64,000 nt of DNA, from contig NC_003074.8 in the NCBI RefSeq assembly GCF_000001735.4, positions 9,176,101-9,240,100 of the forward strand, in the 5' to 3' direction. Positions 45,104-56,566 of the stretch are shown piece by piece (positions within the stretch are counted from its first letter, which is position 1; every line of letters starts with the position of its first letter). A program made the translations under genes and the position numbers. The notes under the pieces are model-generated. The model did no database searches, had not been told where the DNA came from, and saw nothing but the letters and a program-made list of their open reading frames with translations. This stretch comes from Arabidopsis thaliana (Eukaryota > Streptophyta > Magnoliopsida > Brassicales > Brassicaceae).

Positions 45104-47600
45104 ATGCAAAGGCGCTTCCTTTCGTCAATCTCCGCCACCGCCGGCAATACTAAAACCCTAAATCAAGGAAGATGGAGTGTAAAGCAAGTGAAAAAATCCA
45201 ACTTTCATGTAACTCTCGACGAGATTCGTACTTCCATCGATTCATCAGACTTCATAGCTCTCTCATTACAAAACACTGGCTCATACGCCGCCGCGTGGCA
45301 CCGTGTCTCCGCCATTGACACGCCGCAAACTAGCTACTTAAAAGCTAAATACGCAGCCGAACGTTACCAGATTCTCCAGTTCGCTCTCTGCCCTTTCTCT
45401 CTTCAAGGCTCTAAACTCACTGTTCATCCGTATGACTCTTAAAACCTCTCTCTTATTGTCAAGTTTCTTCCTTTTTGGTAAATTGATTGATTAGGGTTTA
45501 TGGTCTTTTTTTTTTTGTAGATATAACTTTCATTTGTTTCCTCGTGATGAATTGAAGTGTGGTATGCCTTCTTATAGCTTCTCTTGTCAAGCTTCACGTT
45601 TAACAGCTATGGCTAGAGAAGGATTTGATTTCAACATTTGCATCTATGAAGGTTTTATTATATTCTGCTCTATCTCCATTTCGTTTCTTTGAGGAGTCTG
45701 GTCTCTTAATTGAATCATTTTACAGGAATCTCATACTTATCTAGAGCACAAGAGTCTGCATCGAAGTTTCTTTCCGAGAATCCGATATTAGCTGATTCTG
45801 TTACTGTATCTTCTTCTCCAGCTACTGTAGCTGATACTGTCTTTGTTGGAAGGATTAGGTCACGTGTCAAGAATTGGAGACAGTCTTGTATAGACTCGGG
45901 TTCAAAGACAGGAGATGGTGTAATAGCTAGTGTTAGACACTTTCATATGAATCTCATTTTGCACTTACTTTTCAGGTTTTTTTACATGATTCATCTGTTT
46001 ATTTAAATTTCAGATGATTTGGTGAGCTCTTTGAGAAGGCTGGTGTTGGGGAGTGAGCAGTATGGTTCAAGGCTGTGTTTGACTATTGATGTTTGCAGTG
46101 AGCGTCAAGTGCAACTTATCCTAGAGGTAGATAAGCTTAGTTGATACTTAGGATGACAAATGCAGTCTGTGTATCGATGGTTAGTTTGATAAATTTTCTT
46201 CGTGTGGTTCTGAATTTGTGACCACAGATGTTGACTGAGTTCTCTGATGATGTTGTCCCTCTACTGGTCGCTTCAAAGAGCAGAGGAACACAAGCTGTTC
46301 GTACTGTCTTTATGAGTTCGAAGGAGGACAAGGATCTTTTTAAGGTAGGGAGATTATTTTGGATATTCCTTAGCCGGAAATGACCGATAATGATGGTGAA
46401 GGTCACTTTAATAAAACGAATCTGAATTTATGTTCTTGGACAGAGAGAGCTTAAAGATCTTGAAAAGGAAGAAAACAGGCGAGTTCGTGGCTTTCGGGAA
46501 GTGGTCGATTTTATTTCTTCTTCACAGAAACCTGTCGTTTCCCAGAATTATCTTAGCGGTAATCTCACTTTTGTCCTCCTTAGTTTCCACACAAATTAGA
46601 GTTTCCGCTCTTGCTCCATTGATAATAATCTTATGCTTAACTTGTTGCAGATTTTACTTCCATTCATGCTAAATTCCTTGGTCCTCTACCTTCAAATGTG
46701 GATGACTTCAGCAGTTCACTGAGCTCAGCATTTCCCAATGTTGTGGATCTCAGTCAGTTCATGAAAGAAATTAGTCCCTTAAGTAATATAAGTAATCTAC
46801 CTGCAGCTATGTCCTCCTTGAATAGGTTCTTTGCACCTGTGGATGTAGAAGTAGCAAATCAAGGTCACAGTTCTCTTTCAAAGATGTTGATTTCTGCTTT
46901 TATGCGGTTTGGATGAATAGATATTGACTTTTGATTGCATCTCTTATTAGGTTGTCCGGTCAAATTAGACGAAGGCCATCAGAGTCACGGGCAGAATGCT
47001 GTGATGATATCTCAGCTCTTTGCAAAACTGTGTACCATACAGAAATCAGATCTATCAACTATCCAATCAAATGAAGATTTCCAAGCTTTGGCTTCTGATG
47101 AACATGCAAATTCTGTCACCTCTTGCTCTAAAAACGCAGGTGATGAAAATGTTAAAGTCTGGTCAAAGAACAGCCGGAGAGTAAGCTCTGAGAACTTGGT
47201 GTTCATATGGGGGTTAGGGAAAAAGATGACAGCTGCAAAGCTGAAGAATGTCCTACAAAAGTCACACCCCGTCTTCGCGAGAGAGTTTGATGTTAAGTAC
47301 ATAGACCGGAGCTCTGCTATTTTGGTGTTTTGGGAGTCAGGTCCTTCAGAGACTTTCCTCAGTGCGGTCAACAATGAAGAGCAACTTGATGGTTCATTAA
47401 GAGAGATGGTTGCAGAAGGGCTAAGAGGGGCAGGTTACGAGACTTACAAGAGAGCTTGTAGATTAGGCTTCTGGGAGGCTGACTTGGCGGAATCTTTAGA
47501 CAAAGCATTGGAATCTTCAGATACCGACCCTGATTCGGACACTAAACCATCAGAGATTGATTGGTCAAACGAATTAGCTATTAATTTTGATGAGCTATGA
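45104..47600 (+). CDS. PARN-like (CAF1/RNase H-fold) protein with a degenerate active site (618 aa)
   Basis: Eight exons: 45104-45429, 45521-45651, 45726-45917, 46014-46126, 46228-46344, 46444-46558, 46651-46863 and 46951-47600. The sum is 618 aa. The N-terminus MQRRFLSSISATAGNTKTLN looks mitochondrial. The first PARN block reads NFHVTLDEIRTSIDSSDFIA followed by LSLQNTG, where active PARN has A-I-D-x-E-F-x-G: Asp becomes Ser and Glu becomes Gln. The second block, VVSQNYLSDFTSIHAKFLGP, keeps the Asp but has Gln for the His of GHN. The third, HQSHGQNAVMISQLFAKL, has Asn where H-E-A-G-Y-D-A-Y has Asp. An R3H-like insert and an RRM-like C-terminal part (LVFIWGLGKKMTAAKLKNVL) remain. It is likely a catalytically dead paralogue of PARN/AHG2, which trims poly(A) on mitochondrial mRNA. 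I recall At3g25430. Confidence 0.92.
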
Positions 47601-47897
47601 ATAGTTCTGGTTCACTTACAGAACCAATGTATACCGAAATTGAGAACGTTGATTCATTTTTGTTCTTCCATGAGTTGATTTGGCTAACATCTGAAGTTAC
47701 AAAGCTTTTTTGAATCCTGTAAAAAAACAAAAGAAGCAAGGATTACAGAAATTGAACCAAAAATTGACCCAAAAACAATTGAACCAAACCAAACCGAAAT
47801 ATTGGTTTGGCCTTGGCTAAACCCGGTTTATGGACCTGTAATTGTTGCGTCTCTACGAGAAGAGGCAGAGTCAGTTAAACACCGTCGGCGAGAAGAA
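47601..47897. other. Short intergenic region, promoter of the CRM gene
   Basis: Only about 300 bases separate the two genes. Contains repeated CAAACCAAAC-type runs; no gene. Confidence 0.5.
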
Positions 47898-49405
47898 ATG
47901 GGGTTTCTGACGGCGGCGATTAGGGTTTCGACATCAGCAGCCTCAATGCTTCTACGCCGTAAATCTCGGCAGCTAGGGTTCCTAGCCTCCTCCTCGCCGC
48001 TTTTTTCCAGCTTTAATTCCATGAATCGCACTATCAGGTACTACTACTCATCCATCAAATCATTCAAAGCTCGAGCTTTTGATTTTGTTGATTTGATTAG
48101 ATTGAGATTAGATGCACAGAGATTAACTTATAATGAAGTAGCTCGTGTAATATTGTGTGCAAGGTTTTGCATAAGGAATCTCTTACTAGACCAATGTGGA
48201 ACGTTAGCTTCTTAAGATCCTCTTCGTTTCATTCAACTCCAGCTCGTGAGACCGGTGATGATGACATTAGCAAATCTGAGAACAGTTCGAGTCAAGATGG
48301 AGACAGTTGTACTAAATTAAAGAGGAAGAAGCTGAAAGGTAAGCGTGCGGTTGTGCGGTGGCTAAAGTTTTTCCGGTGGAAGAAAAAGAAAGAATTTGAA
48401 AGAATGACTTCTGAAGAAAAGATACTTAACAAACTAAGAAAGGTTAGATTGTTAGTGATGTAGACCAGCAAAATTCTATTATGTTCGTGTTTATATCGGT
48501 TATTTTCGCAGGCTCGAAAGAAAGAGGAACGGCTTATGGAGACGATGAAGAAGCTGGAACCTTCAGAGTCAGCAGAAACGACACATGACCCTGAGATATT
48601 GACTCCAGAAGAACATTTTTATTATCTGAAAATGGGTTTGAAGTGCAAGAATTATGTTCCTGTAGGGAGACGTGGGATTTACCAAGGAGTGATTCTGAAC
48701 ATGCATCTTCACTGGAAGAAGCATCAGACGCTACAGGTTGTGATCAAAACGTTTACACCTGATGAAGTGAAGGAGATTGCTGTTGAGTTAGCGAGGTTGA
48801 CTGGAGGGATTGTGCTTGATGTACATGAAGGTAACACGATAATTATGTACAGAGGGAAGAACTATGTGCAACCTCCTACTGAAATCATGTCGCCGAGGAT
48901 TACTCTTCCGAGGAAAAAGGCTTTGGATAAGTCTAAATGTAGGGATGCGCTTCGTGCGGTTAGGAAGTATATTCCGAGGCTTGAACAGGAGCTCCAGTTG
49001 CTTCAAGCACAAGCTGAAACGAAGCGGGATTACACGAATGTGAAGGTTGATGATAATCAAGAGAGGTCAGAAGAGTTGAAGAAGATTATAGAAAGAAGCG
49101 AAGAGTGTTTGGAGGATGAGCAAGAAGAAGATGAAGCAGGATTAGAACTAGCGACGGATTCAGATCTTTCGGATATTTTTGAGACTGATTCGGAATTAGA
49201 AGATGCGAAAACAGAGCGACCACTTTTTCTTGAGGAGTTTGAGAAATTCCCAGCTATAAACAACAGAGAAGACGAAGACTTTGGGGATCTCGGGAAGGCT
49301 AAATCAGAAGGTGAGGAGAATGATGATGATAAGTCACCAAACTTTGATGAAGTAGATAAGATGTTTCTTCGGGCTGCTTTTCTTTTAAAGAAGAAAAGAC
49401 GATGA
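47898..49405 (+). CDS. CRM (CRS1/YhbY) domain RNA-binding protein (444 aa)
   Basis: Three exons: 47898-48037, 48142-48442 and 48512-49405. The sum is 444 aa. The second acceptor was chosen at 48140-48141 because the AG at 48162-48163 breaks the frame. The N-terminus (MGFLTAAIRVSTSAASMLLR RK) is an organelle transit peptide. A basic stretch (KLKRKKLKGKRAVVRWLKFF) is followed by one CRM domain (about residues 205-300): LTPEEHFYYLKMGLKCKNYV, the RNA-contact loop GRRGIYQGVI, and VVIKTFTPDEVKEIAVELAR, GGIVLDVHEGNTIIMYRGKN Y. A coiled coil and a very acidic tail end in LKKKRR. Plant CRM proteins assist group II intron splicing or ribosome assembly in plastids or mitochondria. A single-domain protein of this type fits CRM subfamily 4. 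I recall At3g25440. Confidence 0.93.
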
Positions 49406-49730
49406 ATAATCAATCATCAGAGATTCCATCACAATGGGTACAAGTAATGGTTTTGTTTAGCAAAGTCACAAGTATTATCTTCTTTCTTAACATGCTCAAA
49501 GCTTTAATTCTGTGATATTTATAAAATGTGTTTAGGAGAAGTAGCTTCAACTTCAAAATTTTGGTGTGAACGTAAAGCTCCTAAGTAAGCTTATGCTTGT
49601 CAATTCGTTGAAAATCATGTTTTTGATATAGCAATCCAGTGGTTAAACCAATTTTAGACAAAACTCTAATTCTAGGACAATTTAAAAAATAGTATCAAAC
49701 AACCTATTAAGTATTAAGCAAGTAAGTGTT
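49406..49730. other. 3' flank of the CRM gene
   Basis: No gene; converges with the minus-strand U5 gene. Confidence 0.5.
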
Positions 49731-49734
49731 TAAG

Positions 49735-49751
49735 ATTGAACTGTAAGATTA
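49735..49751 (-). terminator. snRNA 3'-box-like element
   Basis: Just past the terminal hairpin the minus strand reads ATCTTACAGTTCAATCTTAA. It contains CAGTTCAA, matching the plant 3'-end formation box (CA..AGTNNAA) that directs 3' processing of U snRNA transcripts. Confidence 0.75.
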
Positions 49752-49878
49752 ATGGAGCAAACTTCAGAAGAAGTTACTCCTCCAAAAATAGGTGTATGCC
49801 GTTTGAAGTGGAGAGCACACGGTATTCTTTAGTAAAAGGCGAAAGAATAGTTCGCTTTGTGCTCACCACACGGCTCCA
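49752..49878 (-). ncRNA. U5: U5 spliceosomal snRNA gene
   Basis: On the minus strand the invariant U5 loop I, CGCCTTTTACTAAAG (49827-49841), sits in a stem flanked by ATTCTTT and AAGAAT. Upstream are GGAGCCGTGTGGTGAGCAC (5' stem) and downstream CCGTGTGCTCTCCAC. The Sm-binding site TATTTTTGG lies at 49782-49790. A perfect-looking terminal hairpin (GGAG.AACTTC...GAAGTT.CTCC, about 49754-49780) closes the 3' end. The length of about 127 nt is right for plant U5. U5 tethers the exon ends in the spliceosome as part of U4/U6.U5 tri-snRNP. Protein frames drawn across here (49736-50056 and 49774-49992) are artefacts. Confidence 0.93.
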
Positions 49879-49907
49879 AGGGTTAAGAAAGGTAATCACC
49901 AGATGCT

Positions 49908-49959
49908 TTATATATATGATGCTTTCGACTTCTAGTTTCGGTTTTGCTCGATGTGGGAC
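49908..49959 (-). promoter_or_regulatory. U5 snRNA promoter: USE plus TATA
   Basis: GTCCCACATCG (minus strand, 49949-49959) is an exact plant upstream sequence element (RTCCCACATCG). A TATA box (TCATATATATAAAG, about 49906-49919) lies about 30 bases downstream of it, and the RNA start about 30 bases further. The wider USE-TATA spacing is that of Pol II-transcribed U snRNAs, not Pol III U6/U3. Confidence 0.9.
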
Positions 49960-50527
49960 AAAACAAAATTTGTTTGTTCTTTGCTTTGCCAAACTATCTC
50001 AAGTACTGGGCCGTTCCCGTGGGCTGTTTGTGTATTTAATACATGTAATTCTATAAATATTCATTTTTCTGATTATCTTTTTTTTTTTTTATCTTCTTTT
50101 AGCATTTCATTTCAGAAACCACTTTTTGATCAGCTTCATTTAAAGAAGTATGGCAAATGAAGAACATAGAGAAGGAATATATTCTTCCTCTTGATAACAA
50201 ACTTGTGTACAAAGTATATATAGACGAGAATGTGCAGCTAAACCTAACCGACTACACACGTTAAACATACAAAGCCCATCTAATTTCAGGAAGTTCGTGA
50301 TCAGATCATGGTATCGAGTTCTATGGACTACATGAAAGGAGATTACTTTACGTGTTTTGATCCTTAATCCAGAAAAACAAAACTACTTGTTAATGGGCCT
50401 TCAGCCTTCTAACTCCTTGGTTGAAAATATAATCAAGTAAGAAGAATGTTCTTGAGATAGAGGCTTCATTCCACAACTGTTAGAAGAATATTAATCAAAG
50501 TTCTTAACTTTTTTCAAATGTCAGGAA
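49960..50527. other. Spacer between the U5 promoter and the copia element
   Basis: No gene or repeat recognised apart from a T run near 50080. Confidence 0.45.
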
Positions 50528-50532
50528 ACCTA

Positions 50533-50822
50533 TGTTGGAGTAAGCTTGAAATAACTTAATAAATAAGTTATTAAATATTACAAAGGATTATGTTAAATCT
50601 CTAGGAGTTATCTAGATATTTAAATTAGGAGTTATCTAATGTTAATCCTAGTATGATTAGGTCTAATTATTCTCTATATATATGAGTCCCAAGGTGTGGT
50701 TGACCATATGAGTTTTAAAGAGATTAAGATTTAGAGATTGTTTAGGTTTTGAGTTATTTTCCTAAACTATAAAGAGAGTTATTCTTAAATCTTTGAGTTC
50801 TTAATCTTCTTTGAAAACTAGA
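50533..50822 (+). repeat. Left LTR of the copia element
   Basis: Begins TGTTGGAGTAAGC and ends GAAAACTAGA; near-identical to 54988-55277. CTCTATATATATGAG inside is the likely LTR promoter TATA box. Confidence 0.93.
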
Positions 50823-50824
50823 TT

Positions 50825-50836
50825 TGGTATCAGAGC
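50825..50836 (+). other. Copia primer-binding site
   Basis: TGGTATCAGAGC, complementary to the 3' end of initiator tRNA-Met, two bases after the left LTR. Confidence 0.9.
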
Positions 50837-53800
50837 ATCTAGGTTTGATATTGAAACACAAACATGAGTGAAATCGTTGAAGCAACAAGCAAAGGTAAAG
50901 AAGGTGGAGGATCAGCGTCGATCCAATGTCCGATGCTAAACTCCGTCAACTATACTGTATGGACCATGAGGATGGAGGCTGTGCTTAGAGTACACAAACT
51001 TTGGGGAACAATTGAACCCGGATCAGCCGACGAAGAGAAGAATGATATGGCTCGGGCTTTGCTCTTTCAATCCATACCTGAGTCGTTAATTTTACAAGTT
51101 GGTAAACAAAAGACTTCTTCAGCTGTCTGGGAAGCCATAAAATCAAGAAATCTTGGTGCAGAACGAGTAAAAGAGGCGAGATTACAGACACTTATGGCAG
51201 AATTTGATAAGCTGAAGATGAAGGATAGTGAGACGATTGATGATTACGTTGGTAGGATCTCAGAGATTACTACAAAAGCTGCAGCTTTAGGAGAAGATAT
51301 AGAAGAATCCAAGATCGTTAAAAAGTTTCTCAAAAGTTTGCCAAGAAAGAAATACATACACATTGTTGCAGCCTTAGAACAAGTTCTTGATCTGAAAACA
51401 ACTACCTTCGAAGACATTGCAGGAAGAATCAAGACTTATGAAGACAGAGTTTGGGACGATGATGACTCACATGAAGACCAAGGCAAACTTATGTGTGTTA
51501 AAACATAATCACAAGATGGCAAACTCATGTATGCAAATTCGGATTCACAAGGGCAATACGAATTTCAGGACAGAGGTAGAGGAAGAGGTCGTGGACGATT
51601 TGGAAGAGGAAGAGGAAGAGGTTATCAACAAAGAGATAAAAGCAAAGTCACATGTTATAGGTGTGATAGACTCGGGCACTATGCCTCTGATTGTCCAGAC
51701 CGTCTTCTCAAGCTGATCCGACTCCAAGAACAGAAAGAAAAAGAGGAAGATGACACTCATGAAGCAGAATCACTTATGATGCATGAGGTGGTATATCTCA
51801 ACGAGAAGAATATTCGCCCAACAGAGTTAGAATCGTGTATTAACAATGCTTGGTATCTTGACAATGGTGCTAGTAACCATATGACGGGAAATCGTGCTTG
51901 GTTCTGTAAGCTTGATGAGATGATCACAGGGAAAGTAAGGTTCGGTGATGATTCATGCATCAATATAAAAGGAAAGGGTTCGATTCCTTTTATTAGTAAA
52001 GGAGGTGAAAGAAAAATACTATTTGATGTTTACTACATACCAGACTTGAAGAGTAACATCTTAAGTTTAGGACAAGCAACTGAATCAGGGTGTGACATCA
52101 GAATGAGAGAAGACTACTTAACCTTGCATGATCGAGAAGGAAATCTACTAATAAAGGCGCAGCGATCAAGGAACAGATTATATAAAGTGAGTCTAGAAGT
52201 TGAAAACTCCAAGTGCCTGCAGCTCACAACAACAAATGAATCAACAATATGGCATGCCAGACTAGGACACATCAGTTTTGAGACCATTAAAGCTATGATA
52301 AAGAAAGAACTTGTTATTGGGATATCTAGCTCAGTTCCACAAGAAAAGGAAACATGCGGTTCTTGTTTGTTCGGAAAACAAGCTAGACATTCATTCCCAA
52401 AAGCAACTTCTTATCGTGCAGCACAAGTACTTGAACTCATCCATGGTGATCTCTGTGGACCTATTTCACCATCTACAGCAGCTAAGAAGAGGTATGTATT
52501 TGTATTGATTGACGATCATTCACGATACATGTGGTCTATTCTACTAAAGGAGAAAAGTGAAGCGTTTGGAAAGTTTAAAGAGTTTAAGGCACTAGTTGAG
52601 CAAGAGTGTGGGGCTATCATCAAGACATTCAGAACTGATAGAGGGGGAGAGTTCTTATCACACGAATTTCAAGAGTTTTGTGCAAAAGAGGGAATCAATA
52701 GACACTTAACTGCACCATACACGCCTCAGCAGAATGGAGTTGTGGAGAGAAGGAACAGAACACTCCTAGGAATGACAAGAAGTATTCTCAAACACATGAA
52801 CATGCCGAATTATCTTTGGGGAGAAGCTGTGAGACATTCGACTTATCTTATAAACAGAGTTGGAACAAGATCACTTTCAAATCAAACACCTTATGAAGTC
52901 TTTAAACATAAGAAGCCGAATGTTGAACATTTAAGAGTGTTTGGTTGTGTTAGCTATGCTAAAGTCGAAGTTCCAAATCTGAAGAAATTGGATGATAGGT
53001 CTCGGATGCTTGTTTATCTTGGTACAGAACCTGGTTCTAAAGCGTATCGACTACTTGATCCAACAAAAAGAAGAATCTTTGTGAGCAGAGATGTCGTCTT
53101 TGATGAAAACAGAAGCTGGATGTGGCAAGAATCAAGCTCAGAAACTGACAAGGAATCAGGGACATTCACAATTACCTTAAGCGAGTTTGGAAATAATGGA
53201 GTCACAGAGAATGATATCTCTACAGAACCAGAAGAAACAGAAGAAGCTGAGATAAATGGAGAAGATGAGAATATCATTGAAGAAGCAGAAACTGAAGAGC
53301 ATGATCAATCTCAAGAAGAACCTCAACCCGTAAGAAGATCACAAAGACAAGTAATCCGACCTAACTACTTGAAAGACTACGTGTTATGTGCAGAAATCGA
53401 AGCAGAACACCTTTTACTTGCTGTCAATGATGAACCGTGGGACTTCAAAGAAGCAAACAAGTCAAAAGAATGGAGAGATGCTTGTAAAGAGGAAATTCAA
53501 TCAATAGAGAAGAATCGCACTTGGAGTTTGGTCGATCTCCCTGTTGGAAGCAAAGCAATAGGAGTCAAGTGGGTTTTTAAACTGAAGCATAACTCTGATG
53601 GCAGCATAAATAAATATAAAGCAAGACTAGTGGCAAAAGGATACGTTCAACGACATGGTGTAGACTTTGAAGAAGTATTTGCTCCGGTGGCTCGTATTGA
53701 AACAGTTCGTCTCATAATTGCTTTAGCAGCCTCAAATGGTTGGGAGATACATCATTTGGATGTTAAAACTGCATTCCTTCATGGGGAATTAAGAGAAGAT

Positions 53801-54987
53801 GTCTACGTCTCACAACCTGAAGGCTTCACAAACAAAGAAAGCAAAGAGAAAGTCTACAAACTGCACAAAGCTCTCTATGGATTACGTCAAGCACCCCGGG
53901 CTTGGAACACTAAGCTAAATGAAATTCTCAAAGAGTTGAAGTTCGAAAAATGTCACAAAGAACCCTCATTATACAGAAAACAAGAAGGCGAGAACATTCT
54001 TGTTGTAGCCGTATATGTGGATGACCTTCTTGTCACAGGCTCTAACTTAGACATCATTCTCAACTTTAAAAAGGGAATGGTTGGAAAGTTCGAGATGAGT
54101 GACTTAGGTAAACTCACATATTATCTTGGTATAGAGGTTCTACAAAGTAAAGATGGGATTACGCTGAAACAAGAAAGATATGCAAAGAAGATCTTAGAGG
54201 AAGCTGGAATGAGTAAGTGTAACACAGTCAATACACCAATGATAGCTAGTTTGGAGCTGTCTAAAGCACAAGATGAGAAGAGGATTGATGAGACTGATTA
54301 CAGAAGAAATATTGGTTGTCTTCGTTACTTACTCCACACCCGTCCGGATCTCTCTTACAATGTTGGCATACTGAGTAGATACTTGCAGGAACCGAGAGAA
54401 TCACATGGAGCTGCACTCAAGCAAATCCTAAGGTACCTTCAAGGAACAACTTCACATGGACTTTACTTCAAGAAAGGAGAAAATGCAGGATTGATCGGCT
54501 ATAGTGACAGCAGTCACAACGTGGACTTAGATGATGGTAAAAGCACCGGAGGTCATATTTTCTATCTTAATGATTGTCCCATCACATGGTGTTCACAGAA
54601 GCAACAAGTGGTTACGCTATCTTCTTGTGAAGCTGAATTTATGGCAGCCACTGAGGCAGCTAAACAGGCTATTTGGCTCCAAGAACTTCTGGCTGAAGTC
54701 ATTGGTACTGAGTGTGAGAAGGTAACAATTCGAGTTGATAACAAGTCTGCTATAGCTCTCACAAAGAACCCGGTGTTCCACGGGAGAAGTAAACACATCC
54801 ACCGGAGATACCATTTCATTCGGGAGTGCGTTGAAAATGGACAAATTGAAGTAGAACACGTTCCCGGAGTAAGACAAAAAGCTGATATACTAACAAAGGC
54901 TCTTGGGAAGATTAAGTTCTTAGAGATGAGAGAGCTTATTGGAGTACAAGGAGTGTCAAAAGAAGATTTCAAGCTTAAAAGGGAGAT

Positions 54988-55277
54988 TGTTGGAGTAAGC
55001 TTGAAATAACTTAATAAATAAGTTATTAAATATTACAAAGGATTATGTTAAATCTCTAGGAGTTATCTAGATATTTAAATTAGGAGTTATCTAATGTTAA
55101 TCCTAGTATGATTAGGTCTAATTATTCTCTATATATATGAGTCCCAAGGTGTGGTTGACCATATGAGTTTTAGAGAGATTAAGACTTAGAGATTGTTTAG
55201 GTTTTAAGTTATTTTCCTAAACTATAAAGAGAGTTATTCTTAAATCTTTGAGTTCTTAATCTTCTTTGAAAACTAGA
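54988..55277 (+). repeat. Right LTR of the copia element
   Basis: Same ends as the left LTR, preceded by the purine-rich tract AAAAGGGAGA. Confidence 0.93.
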
Positions 55278-55480
55278 ACCTAAATACTTGAAATATAACT
55301 CTTCTTTATGTAACGAAACTTGATCATAAAACTTACAAAGCAAGGAATACGAATACATGGCAAACAAGTACTTTTTAGAGAAATATCAGTTTTATAATTA
55401 GGACATAACCAAGACAACAATGAACAAGTTAAGAACCAAAAACCAAAAACCAAAAACAAAAAAAAGTTTGCATGTATAGC

Positions 55481-56566
55481 TTAATCATTACCTTGCCGGA
55501 TTTGAGTCAAACTTGGAACATAATAAAAGAATAATGGTTTTAATCCGACTCTAAACACCACTTCCCTAACTTCGTTGTCCTCTCCAACGACGTATATCAT
55601 GTTGTTTTTGCCGTTTATTACAAAATTTTGCTCATACACAAGGACTTTGTTCTCCTCATCGACCAAGAATTTTATGCCATATTTAATCTCAGGCTTCAAA
55701 TCCACCGTTAAAAACTTGATCCACGACAACACTTTGGCCTCACCAATCTTATTTGTCACCCATATCTGTGTCTTCGATGTAAGGGAAGGTTGTAATAACA
55801 CGGAAAGTTTCTCTTCTTTAACAACTGATAGAGATGTATTACGAAAATACGGAATCTGATACGGAAGACATAGACGTTCAAATCTTTCTGTCGTATAATC
55901 AAAACAGATCAAGAATAGGTCGCACGGTTTATCATTTCCATCTGTAGCAAACCAGTAAGTCTTACCCTTCAAAGAAACGTTTTCAATGTACAAAGAGGAG
56001 TCCACAGTGACATCAAGAATCCTCCATGAATTTGAGTTAATCTCATAAATTTCGAACTCTTGGCCACCATAAATCCCGTGGCTCAATATTTTGTAGCTAT
56101 TATTGTCGGATTTTTTGTCTTGGTAGGATCCAAGAGCATAGTTGCAGATGTAGCCCATCCTTCTGTGTTGAATCCACTTGGTTTTACCAGTACACGGGTT
56201 CCATACCACGAGCCTAGTATTAATTTTCTCCACGTTGACGCATAACAATAAGCCAGAAGTTTGACATAATGGAGAGTTCCTGAACATACCTAAACTAGAA
56301 TGATGGTCGATTAGGTTAAGTTCACCAGTGACCTCTATAGGTGAAACTCTTTGGAGATTGATGCTAATCGAAGAAAAACCAAAATTCTTCCACATGAGAA
56401 TCAGAGATTGCCTTGGGGCTTTATGGCAGTGTTTGCTTTTGAATCTCTTATCGTTGTATAAATGGTTCCATAGTTTGCAAGTAGATCGTAATCGTTTCAA
56501 AGATGTAGCCGGAACGCGGCAGAGTATCTCCACTAACAAATCCTCTGGAAGTTCTGGCATCATCAT
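55481..56566 (-). CDS. F-box protein with FBA (F-box-associated) domain (361 aa)
   Basis: Intronless minus-strand frame. The N-terminal F-box reads MPELPEDLLVEILCRVPATS LKRLRSTCKLWN (about residues 3-45), the Skp1-binding part of an SCF ubiquitin ligase. The FBA type 1 domain follows: RLVVWNPCTGKTKWIQ, FEIYEINSNSWRILDVTVD, VSLKGKTYWFATD, FLICFDYTTERF and KFLVDEENKVLVYEQ. This is the expanded Arabidopsis F-box/FBA family, where substrates are mostly unknown. Of the three adjacent Met codons I use the first; starting at the third changes little. The young copia element ends only 200 bases downstream of its stop. It is a relative of the pseudogene at 8911. I recall At3g25460. Confidence 0.92.
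   Translation of the reverse strand: MMMPELPEDLLVEILCRVPATSLKRLRSTCKLWNHLYNDKRFKSKHCHKAPRQSLILMWKNFGFSSISINLQRVSPIEVTGELNLIDHHSSLGMFRNSPLCQTSGLLLCVNVEKINTRLVVWNPCTGKTKWIQHRRMGYICNYALGSYQDKKSDNNSYKILSHGIYGGQEFEIYEINSNSWRILDVTVDSSLYIENVSLKGKTYWFATDGNDKPCDLFLICFDYTTERFERLCLPYQIPYFRNTSLSVVKEEKLSVLLQPSLTSKTQIWVTNKIGEAKVLSWIKFLTVDLKPEIKYGIKFLVDEENKVLVYEQNFVINGKNNMIYVVGEDNEVREVVFRVGLKPLFFYYVPSLTQIRQGND

Larger units (their letters stand above)
50528..55282 (+). mobile_element. Copia (Ty1) LTR retrotransposon, young and nearly whole
   Basis: Spans 50533-55277 plus a 5-bp target duplication ACCTA on each side (50528-50532 and 55278-55282). Two LTRs of about 290 bp flank a tRNA-Met primer-binding site, gag with a zinc knuckle, then protease, integrase, reverse transcriptase and RNase H in copia order, and a purine-rich tract before the right LTR. 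The LTRs differ at about 3 of 290 positions, suggesting insertion well under one million years ago at usual plant rates. The element looks nearly whole, with about one break in its coding part. I recall a transposable-element gene annotation here (At3g25450). Confidence 0.95.

Noticed and set aside
48162-48163. Alternative acceptor AG for exon 2 of the CRM gene
   Set aside because: It breaks the reading frame; the AG at 48140-48141 restores phase and gives a continuous 444-aa protein.
49736-50056. Protein frames (plus and minus) across 49.7-50.1 kb
   Set aside because: They run through the U5 snRNA gene and its promoter, which explain the conservation better.
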